Of a DNA stretch of 11,285 bases, positions 1 to 7,300 are shown one piece after another (position 1 is the stretch's first letter; every line of letters starts with the position of its first letter). Under the pieces are notes generated by a model that ran no database searches, was not told the DNA's origin, and was given only the letters and a program-made list of their open reading frames with translations. The translations under genes and the position numbers were made by a program. Source of the stretch: Bacteroidota bacterium (GTDB lineage Bacteria; Bacteroidota; Bacteroidia; B-17B0; Aurantibacillaceae); the NCBI GenBank assembly GCA_023433205.1, contig JAEZDS010000036.1, forward strand, positions 1 through 11,285, read 5' to 3'.

Positions 1-190
1 AAATACTCGCAGATTGATCCTGGAAGTATCATTTTCAAAAGGGCGTTATACGATTGGTCCACTTATCTATTTTTTCAGCGACGCAAACTTCCGATTTTTC
101 CTCTTTCCCCACAACTTTTGACCCTGATCCTAACTGCTCGAGGGCAAGTCCTGAAGCGAAAGGCTCACAACTACACACGCCAGAAACGCC
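1..190. other. Left-edge stretch with no supportable gene
   Basis: I see no gene here that I can defend. Plus frame 1 is open from the window edge to a TAG at 208-210, but it runs through the tRNA terminator hairpin and ends in a basic, featureless tail. Plus frame 2 is open from the edge to a TGA at 119-121 and could be the last 39 codons of an upstream gene, but I do not recognise it. On the minus strand an ATG at 30-32 opens ten codons that leave the window. Any of these could be the true neighbour; sequence to the left would decide. Confidence 0.3.
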
Positions 191-191
191 A

Positions 192-215
192 AAAGGCTAC
201 CTTGCGGTAGCCTTT
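192..215 (-). terminator. Hairpin terminator of the tRNA-Gln gene
   Basis: A perfect 10-bp inverted repeat (192-201 with 206-215) encloses a 4-base loop. Read on the minus strand the loop is GCAA, a GNRA-type tetraloop, and the stem ends in TTTT. This suits an intrinsic terminator about a dozen bases past the 3' end of the tRNA. The T run is short (four, then GG). On the plus strand the same stem ends in CCTTTC, so it may also stop transcripts entering from the left. The stem is seen directly; termination is inferred. Confidence 0.65.
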
Positions 216-226
216 CTGCTTCAGGG

Positions 227-297
227 TTGCCCGAGCTGGATTCGAACCAACATAGTCAGAACCAAAATCTGAAGTCCTGCCATTAGACGATCGGGCA
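227..297 (-). tRNA. tRNA-Gln (anticodon UUG)
   Basis: The minus strand folds into a full 71-base cloverleaf. The acceptor stem TGCCCGA/TCGGGCA pairs at all seven positions. The D stem is GTCT/GGAC. The anticodon stem TCAGA/TCTGA carries a 7-base loop TTTTGGT whose positions 34-36 read TTG (plus-strand bases 263-265). The T stem GTTGG/CCAGC holds the loop TTCGAAT. The discriminator base is A at 227. The next bases are CCC, so the CCA end is not encoded and must be added after transcription. The tRNA reads the glutamine codon CAA and, by wobble, CAG. Confidence 0.95.
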
Positions 298-310
298 ATT
301 TTGGGAAGCG

Positions 311-318
311 CAAAAATA
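311..318 (-). promoter_or_regulatory. Putative -7 box for tRNA-Gln
   Basis: The minus strand reads TATTTTTG, an exact fit to the Bacteroidota -7 consensus TAnnTTTG. It lies 13 bases ahead of the tRNA 5' end, which would leave a leader of about seven bases. I see no clear TTG -33 box at the usual 19-21 base spacing, and the surroundings are very AT-rich, so chance occurrence is possible. Confidence 0.5.
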
Positions 319-403
319 CTAAAATTTTTACTTTCTGTATAAAATTTGACGAAATTTTCAAACCACAGGGCCTTCGTCAAAGCCCATTAAATTCTTAAAA
401 TAC

Positions 404-411
404 TATCTTCG
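404..411 (+). promoter_or_regulatory. Putative -7 box for the DUF2723 operon
   Basis: TATCTTCG differs at one base from the Bacteroidota -7 consensus TAnnTTTG and lies 19 bases ahead of the start codon at 431, giving a predicted leader of roughly a dozen bases. No convincing -33 element is present. This is the best promoter candidate between the divergent tRNA and the membrane protein gene. Confidence 0.35.
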
Positions 412-430
412 CAACCATTACGTATTATAT

Positions 431-3400
431 ATGATGACAAATGGGTTCAGGAAGCTGAATAATCTTGTAGGCTGGGTGGTTTTCGCCATAGCAACTATTA
501 CTTATTGTTTTACCATCGAGCCTACCGCAAGCTTCTGGGATTGCGGCGAATACATTGCCTGCGCCTATAAACTGGAAGTGGGCCATCCGCCGGGAGCTCC
601 ATTCTTCCTCATTGTGGGCAGGTTCTTCACTCTTTTCGCTGGCGGTGATCCGGCCTACGCTGCAATGATGGTGAACATCATGAGCGCGCTATGCAGCTCT
701 TTCAGTATCCTTTTCCTGTTCTGGACCATCAGCCGTTTGGCTGTGAAGTTTTATGGCGGCGTTATTGAAAACCTGACCAAAACCCAGCAGTGGCTGGTGC
801 ATACCTCCGCAGCAATTGGCAGCCTGGCCTTTACTTTTTCAGATTCGTTCTGGTTCAGCGCCGTAGAGGGTGAAGTATATGCGATGTCCTCCTTTTTTAC
901 CGCCGTGGTCTTCTGGGCCATCCTTAAATGGGACGAGGAAGACACCGTTAACCCCGTGGGAGCCATGCGCTGGCTGGTGCTGATCTGCTACCTGATCGGA
1001 CTCTCAATTGGCGTCCACCTGCTGAACCTGCTGGTTATACCGGCTATCGGCTTTATCATCTACTTTAAAAAGTGGCCATTTACCTGGAAGGGATTTTTTA
1101 CCGCAGGCATCGTTTCTGTGTTGATACTCGCACTTGTACAGAATCTCATCATCCCCAAAGTGGTTAAGTTCATCAACGACTATGAGGTGTTCTTTACCAA
1201 CAAAATGGGGCTGGGATTCAGTACAGGTACTATAGTGTTCTTCATTCTTCTGGCCGTTTCTCTAACCTCTTTTATCATTTACACCGCCAACAGGGAGGAG
1301 AAATTTTTTAAAATAGGATTTTACTCTGCCATAGCGCTCACTTTTTTCGCCGTCATAACAGCGCCCAGCGGATTTGGTAAGGTCTCGCGCCTGGTGATGA
1401 TGGGTTTTATGCTGTATGCCATTAAAAAATACAAAGCCAAAACTGTTACTCTCAATGCCGTTTTTCTGAGCTTCGCCACTTTGCTTATAGGATACAGCTC
1501 ATTTTTTGTGCTGGTGATCCGCTCGTCCGCTAATCCGCCAATGGATGAGAACGATCCCGAAAATGCGCCTAATATGCTCTCCTATCTGCTGCGCGAACAG
1601 TATGGCGACTGGCCTTTGTTATACGGCCAGTATTACAGTGCCCCTCAGCGACCCCGCAGTGAGTTCGGCGACGCTGATCCCATTTACGCGAAAGACACAG
1701 TTCATGGTAACTACAAAGTAATTGACTCGCGCAAAAGATCAATCGCCAAATACGAGAAAGACTTCTGCACTGTTTTCCCCCGCATGTACAGCAGTCAGTC
1801 GCACCACGTAGCCGGTTACAAATTCTGGGGCAATGTTTCGGAGAACAGCAAACTTAAAAAATATGCCAGGTACGGCGAAGAGCCGGAGACCATAGAAGTG
1901 CCGACCTTTGGGGCCAACCTCCGTTACTTTTTTTCCTACCAGGTAAATTACATGTACCTGCGTTATCTGTACTGGAATTTTGTCGGCAGGCAGAATGACG
2001 TGCAGGGAAGCACCAACAACAACATGGACGGCAACTGGATCACCGGACTTGCACCGCTCGACAACTGGCGGCTTGATTACGACACCACCAACCCCATTTA
2101 CCGCGATAAAGGAAACTTTGCCAACAACTCATTTTATGGACTGCCGCTGCTGCTTGGTATCTTCGGCATGGTCTTCCATTTCAAAAGGAACAAGCCTGAT
2201 GCGTGGGTGGTTTTATCTTTTTTCCTGCTTACTGGTCTTGCCATTGTGATTTACCTCAACCAGGCGCCATACCAGCCCCGTGAAAGGGATTACGCCTACA
2301 CCGGCAGCTTTTATGCCTTTGCTATCTGGATAGGCTTCGGAGTACTGGCGTTGCATGATTTCTTCAGAAAAAAAATGTCAGACAAGGGCTCATTTGCCGC
2401 TTCTGCTCTTCTCTGCCTTGTTGTTCCGGCAGTAATGGCATTTCAGGGCTGGGACGATCACAACCGCTCACTGCGCACTCTGGCGAGAGATTCAGCGATC
2501 AATTACCTGCAAAGCTGCGCGCCCAACGCCATTATTTTTACCAATGGTGATAACGATACTTTCCCGCTGTGGTATGCGCAGGAAGTTGAAGGCATCAGAA
2601 CCGATGTGCGTGTGGTGAACCTGAGCCTGCTTCAGACAGACTGGTATATCAAACAAATGCGCCGTGCAGCCTATGATAGTCCGCCCGTGCCATTTACTAT
2701 TCCCCAGGAGCAACTGGAAGCGGAAAAACTCTCTTACATGATCCTCGACACCCGCGAGCCGCAGCCAATGGATCTTAAAAAGGCCCTGGCTGCAGCACTC
2801 AACGACGACCCGATGACAAAATATGACACCGGCGGAGAACTGATCTCAATTCTGCCAACCAATAAATTGTATGTAGACGTGGACAGTTCGCTTGTACTCA
2901 AAAACAAAGTACTAAAACGCGAAGAGATGGATCGTTTCAGCAGCCGCGTTTCATGGGATCTGGGCAAAAGGGGTTACATCACCAAAAACGACATAATGGT
3001 GCTTGATCTTATTGCCAGCAACAACTGGGAAAGGCCTATTTACTTCGCCGTTACCACAGGCGATGAAGCCTACGTTGGCCTGAAAAAATACTTCCAGCTT
3101 GAAGGACTGGCTTACCGTTTTGTGCCAATAAGACAAACCGAGATGGAAGAGGCACAGGGTGGCCGCGTAAACACTGAACTGATGTACGACAATGTGATGA
3201 ATAAGTTCAAGTGGGGAGGAATGGACAAGCCCGGCGTAAACCTTGACGAGAACAGTAAACGTATGGCAGGCAATCTGCGGATGCAGATGAGTATTCTTGC
3301 ATCTGCACTGCTTTCGGAGGGACAGGATAAAAAAGCCGAGGCAGTACTCGACAAGTGCCTTGAAGTGATGCCGGACGAAAACATTCCTTTCGACGCAACA

Positions 3401-3697
3401 GTTTACAGCATAACGGGAGCCTACTACGAACTCAGAAAATTTGATAAGGCCAATGCCCTGGCGAAAAAAATGTTTGATATCTATGAAGCCGATCTGCGTA
3501 TTTATCTTGCACAGAAACCTCACCGCAGACCGGCTTACCAGAGGGATATCACGCAGGCAAAAGAGATCCTGAAACGTCTTACAGGTCTTGCGCAGGAATT
3601 TGGCCAGAAAGAGCTGGCTGATCAGTTCATGAACAGACTCACCAGCGTTATGGGTCCGGAGGAGTTTGCCCCCATGGGAGAACCGCAAATGCCCTGA
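431..3697 (+). CDS. DUF2723 polytopic membrane protein (GT117-type, protein O-mannosyltransferase-like)
   Basis: This 1088-residue inner-membrane protein belongs to the DUF2723 family, usually annotated in Bacteroidota as a protein O-mannosyltransferase-like GT-C enzyme. After a first membrane helix (about residues 12-30) comes WDCGEYIACAY, whose acidic pair D37/E40 sits where GT-C enzymes carry catalytic acids, then GHPPGAP (51-57). About ten further hydrophobic segments fill the region to residue 365. A soluble stretch contains NPPMDENDP (from 368) and REQYGDWP (388-395). More helices flank the conserved QAPYQPRERDY (611-621). The C-terminal soluble part carries NGDNDTFPLW (705-714) and a helical, TPR-like end (about 945-1075). 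The length is normal for the family. Tandem ATGs at 431 and 434 offer two starts, and no Shine-Dalgarno is visible. The family assignment is firm. The acceptor and the sugar transferred are unknown; transfer of lipid-linked sugar to exported proteins is inference. Confidence 0.9.
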   Translation: MMTNGFRKLNNLVGWVVFAIATITYCFTIEPTASFWDCGEYIACAYKLEVGHPPGAPFFLIVGRFFTLFAGGDPAYAAMMVNIMSALCSSFSILFLFWTISRLAVKFYGGVIENLTKTQQWLVHTSAAIGSLAFTFSDSFWFSAVEGEVYAMSSFFTAVVFWAILKWDEEDTVNPVGAMRWLVLICYLIGLSIGVHLLNLLVIPAIGFIIYFKKWPFTWKGFFTAGIVSVLILALVQNLIIPKVVKFINDYEVFFTNKMGLGFSTGTIVFFILLAVSLTSFIIYTANREEKFFKIGFYSAIALTFFAVITAPSGFGKVSRLVMMGFMLYAIKKYKAKTVTLNAVFLSFATLLIGYSSFFVLVIRSSANPPMDENDPENAPNMLSYLLREQYGDWPLLYGQYYSAPQRPRSEFGDADPIYAKDTVHGNYKVIDSRKRSIAKYEKDFCTVFPRMYSSQSHHVAGYKFWGNVSENSKLKKYARYGEEPETIEVPTFGANLRYFFSYQVNYMYLRYLYWNFVGRQNDVQGSTNNNMDGNWITGLAPLDNWRLDYDTTNPIYRDKGNFANNSFYGLPLLLGIFGMVFHFKRNKPDAWVVLSFFLLTGLAIVIYLNQAPYQPRERDYAYTGSFYAFAIWIGFGVLALHDFFRKKMSDKGSFAASALLCLVVPAVMAFQGWDDHNRSLRTLARDSAINYLQSCAPNAIIFTNGDNDTFPLWYAQEVEGIRTDVRVVNLSLLQTDWYIKQMRRAAYDSPPVPFTIPQEQLEAEKLSYMILDTREPQPMDLKKALAAALNDDPMTKYDTGGELISILPTNKLYVDVDSSLVLKNKVLKREEMDRFSSRVSWDLGKRGYITKNDIMVLDLIASNNWERPIYFAVTTGDEAYVGLKKYFQLEGLAYRFVPIRQTEMEEAQGGRVNTELMYDNVMNKFKWGGMDKPGVNLDENSKRMAGNLRMQMSILASALLSEGQDKKAEAVLDKCLEVMPDENIPFDATVYSITGAYYELRKFDKANALAKKMFDIYEADLRIYLAQKPHRRPAYQRDITQAKEILKRLTGLAQEFGQKELADQFMNRLTSVMGPEEFAPMGEPQMP

Positions 3698-3712
3698 TAA
3701 GCTTTTACGCTA

Positions 3713-4330
3713 TTGAAGAACCTGTTCCTGATACAGCCCCGCTCGCTTCTGAAAAGGATCTATCCGCGGGCTGTGTGGAATTTTGGCAGGGAGAAAAAGA
3801 ACATTTATCTCACTTTCGACGACGGCCCTGTTGAAGGTCTCACCGAATGGGTGCTTGATGAACTCAAAAAATTCGATGCGCAGGCTACGTTCTTCTGCGT
3901 AGGAGATAATATCATGCGAAATCCGGCCATCTTTGAGCGGATCACCAGAGAAGGACACAGGGCCGCCAATCACACCATGCACCATCCCAAAGGATTTAAA
4001 CGCAGTGTGGCCGTTTACATGAAAGAGGTTGACGAATGCAGGAAACTTCTGAATAACAATCTTTTCAGGCCACCGTACGGACAATTAAGCCCCGGCCAGT
4101 ACCGCAGCCTTGTGAGGCGTGGTTACCGCATCATTTTATGGGATGTGATCAGTTACGATTATGAAAATATTCCACAGGAAGATTGTGTGCGGAACGTGAT
4201 CAAAAACACTCAGGGGGGCAGCATTGTTCTTTTTCATGATAACATCAAAGCAGAAAAAAATCTAAAACACACCCTGCCCCTTTTTCTGGACCACTTCCAA
4301 AAGCAGGGATATAGTTTCAGAGCGCTGTGA
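3713..4330 (+). CDS. NodB-family polysaccharide deacetylase, probably cytoplasmic
   Basis: This 205-residue protein is essentially a bare NodB (carbohydrate esterase 4) domain that removes N- or O-acyl groups from sugars with a metal ion. All five motifs are intact: TFDDGP (34-39; base D36, metal ligand D37), HTMHH (87-91; metal ligands H87 and H91), RPPYG (119-123), WDVISYDY (143-150) and LFHD (173-176; H175). It has no signal peptide or membrane helix, unlike exported peptidoglycan deacetylases, so I infer a cytoplasmic enzyme acting on a precursor, as ArnD does on a lipid-linked sugar. The start is TTG at 3713; no in-frame ATG occurs before the first catalytic motif. The 15-base gap after the DUF2723 gene suggests one operon. 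The substrate cannot be read from sequence; peptidoglycan or chitin fragments remain alternatives. Confidence 0.9.
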   Translation: MKNLFLIQPRSLLKRIYPRAVWNFGREKKNIYLTFDDGPVEGLTEWVLDELKKFDAQATFFCVGDNIMRNPAIFERITREGHRAANHTMHHPKGFKRSVAVYMKEVDECRKLLNNNLFRPPYGQLSPGQYRSLVRRGYRIILWDVISYDYENIPQEDCVRNVIKNTQGGSIVLFHDNIKAEKNLKHTLPLFLDHFQKQGYSFRAL

Positions 4331-4333
4331 TCA
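4328..4333. other. Abutting convergent stop codons in a TGATCA palindrome
   Basis: The plus-strand TGA of the deacetylase (4328-4330) and the minus-strand TGA of the giant surface protein (4331-4333) sit back to back and form the palindrome TGATCA. There is no intergenic space and no hairpin plus T-run nearby, so each transcript must run into the other gene or end by another mechanism. Confidence 0.9.
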
Positions 4334-7300
4334 GTCGAGGATCTTCTGCTGGCTGAGACTGTAATGCACTTCGGTATCGAATCCTACACTAAAACCAACC
4401 ACCGTTATATTTCCGCTGAGCGCACCATGTAATTCAGATTCGGGCTGACTTTTATAACTCAATGTTCCGGCCAGACTCACTCCCGCAAGGGTAAGCGAAC
4501 TACTAGCGCCCAGTGTTTCATAATCTATACCAAGTGCCGCGCTCACCCAGGCGCTCACTGTTGCCTCTGTGATCTTAAATGCCGGCTCCCACTCGATGGA
4601 AGTTACAACATTGTAGCCAAAACCAAAAGAAGCGAAACCACGCACTTTAATGCCGCTGCATTGTATCCACGGACTGCGGGCATTGACATCAACATTACAA
4701 CTTAAACCTGCCGAAAATCCGGAGTTACCTACCTGCAAATAGGCGGTGTTCTGCAGAAAATCTTTACACAATAATTTTACTGCGAAGGGACTCTCCTGTG
4801 TACCCACCCACACTTTCCAGTTGTTACTGCCGCGCAGATCAAAACCCGCATTTCCACCAGCGCAAAGCAGTGGCTGGGTGTGCAGCTGCACATCAAAGTT
4901 ACCGGCCACTTTGCTTACTTCCGGTGTTTTGTAGTAGCCAATACTGCCGGTGCCTGTTACAAAACCAGGTGACTTGTACTTGCCGTTCAGTTTCTGGAAA
5001 TTCATCATACTTGCATTACCATTGAGCTCGATGTAAAACCCTCCATCGTTAAATTCCGCTTCGGCGCCAAGCGCTAAAATCATACTCGCCCCGGAAGATT
5101 GCTGATCAAAAAATGTAAAGCTACATCCCAGTCCGAATTTATTGGTGTGGTCGGGCAGTACAGTTTGCGCAGCCAGTTTTTTCATTTTACTGTAAGCATA
5201 ACCGTCGGCCGCGTCCCATACAAGTGGTGCAGGAGTAAGCGGAATGTTCAGGCCGCTTACACCAAGCTTAGCCATCCAGTAAGTGAACTCGCCATTTGCA
5301 CCACTGGTTTTTCCATTCAGGAAAAAAGCGGTGCATTCGATGGGATTATCCTTTTTCGGAACTTTTACACGCACCAATACATCTGCCTGCCAGCTGTCGC
5401 CATATACAGGATCATCCTTCTTAAAGATCAGCGTACCTCGTATATCAACGGCAGGACTCTGAATATAAATATTGGTGGGATCGAATTTTACTATCTGATC
5501 AAGCTGTCCGTTTTGTAGTTTTTCACCAAGATTACTGAAATCAAATTTTACAGTGCTCAATACCGCTGCGGCATAAGGCCCGGCCGCCTGCGCAAGATTA
5601 TCTGACAGAGCTGCGGCAATCGCCTGAGGAATGCTTTTTGCTATGAGTCCGTTAAGTATCTCAGCTGCCACAGCATCCCAGTCAATTCCATTAATAGCAT
5701 CCTCAACCAGACTTTCAGCTGTATTTACAAAATTGTGCGCATTCAGCTGCATCACCACATCGCGCACGGTGTCGGCCACATCGGCAAACATACTACCGCC
5801 GTTCTGCCAGATCTGCTGAAGGTCGATCTGGGCGTTAACGCCACTGCCTATCAGCTCTTGTCCGGCAGCACTTACTTCTTTACGTACAAAACCGGTAACC
5901 TTAGAAATAACACATAGCTGAATGGTACGGTCGAGTTTGGCAGTGATGTTGTTTTCAAAACTATTTTGAACGGCGTTTCGGATAGCGTTACTGAGACTTG
6001 CTTTGGTAATACTAAAAGTGCTGATCACTGCCTCATGATACTTATCCTCAACCCCAAGTAAAGCCTTTTGCTGAAGTTTAGTAAAAACCGACCCCAGCGC
6101 TTTGTCAATCTTATTGTTGATTGGATCGGCGATCCTGCTATTGATGGCTCCCCGCACCTTCCCTACGGCAAGTTGTCCAACTTCTTCAATACGGCTATTG
6201 ATACGCGTGATCAACCCTTCAACCACTTTGTTTAATACAAAATCAAGTAAACCTCTTGCATTGGTGATCTGCGCCTGTTGAACAAGGTCGTTGCTGAGTG
6301 CCCTTTGAAACCGGTAAAGCACCTCCCAGTCTCTGTCGCTTATCCCGCCTTCAACAATAAAAGGTTTTAATTTGAAGATTATATCCAGGGCCTGCTGCAC
6401 CTGCGTAACCACATTGCCGCTAATCAATGGCCGAACGTTTTTATCGTTGCTCATGTTTAGCGTGATGGTATCGCTGCCGTTAAAACCGAACTCTCCCAGA
6501 ACATCATTCATCCCCGCACTGATAGCGCTTGAATAACCTGCGGCACTTCCACCGAGCTGTGAGGACGAACTCGCTGAAGTTGTTATAGTGCTGCTGCTGA
6601 CTGAAGACTGAAGGCTGCTGAGCGGCACCGAAAGTGTACCGGTAAGCAACGGGTTCCTGTAAATTGAATAGGCGTTGATCACCGGGGGTCCTGTCTCCCC
6701 GCTGATCTCCTCATCCATGTTAATATTGGCGCTGGCACCAAAGGCGTACACATTGCCATTTCTGCCGCAACCTATATGGTCAACTGTAATATCAAAATTA
6801 CTTGCCTTACCCTGCGCCTGATAACTAAGGGCGTGTTTCCCGTTTGGCACATCAAATCCTATATTGCCGTTGCCCCAGGCCGAGAAACGGTTTACACCAT
6901 TCAGCTGAAGGTTAAAATAAGGCCAGTGCAAATCAAGGTCCATCTCCAGCCGGTTACGGTTCCTGAAAAGTGCACGTTTGATGCTCACCATTATCCGCTG
7001 CTCTGCACTGCCGGCCGCATTAAAAGTGAAGGTGGTATTCGCCAATCCATTCAGCAGGTACCCCTCATTAAAACCAAAATCTCCCATTTCAATGTAATAG
7101 GGAAATACCGTGGCTGTATCAATTACTGGAATGTTGATGTTGCCACTGATAAAAGTTCTGATCATCTCACTTTCTGAAATGTTGGAATAAAAGTAGCCGC
7201 TTTTGGTCGGGAATCCATTGAACTTCAACGAATCTGCATGTTCAAGCACTATGGTTGAGCGGAGAAAAAGTCCCCGGTGCGTAATATGCAGCTGGTTTGT

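Noticed and set aside
54..380. Short frames on both strands across the tRNA-Gln gene
   Set aside because: They are translated through a clear tRNA and its terminator hairpin, so they are artefacts.
2951..3688. A 245-codon open frame on the minus strand opposite the DUF2723 gene
   Set aside because: It lies entirely within the antisense of a well-supported conserved gene, shows no recognisable domain, and its composition fits a mirror frame of codon-biased sequence.
5099..5518. A 139-codon plus-strand frame inside the giant surface protein gene
   Set aside because: It is antisense to an intact 5.1-kb frame, has no recognisable motif, and similar spurious frames occur along the same gene.
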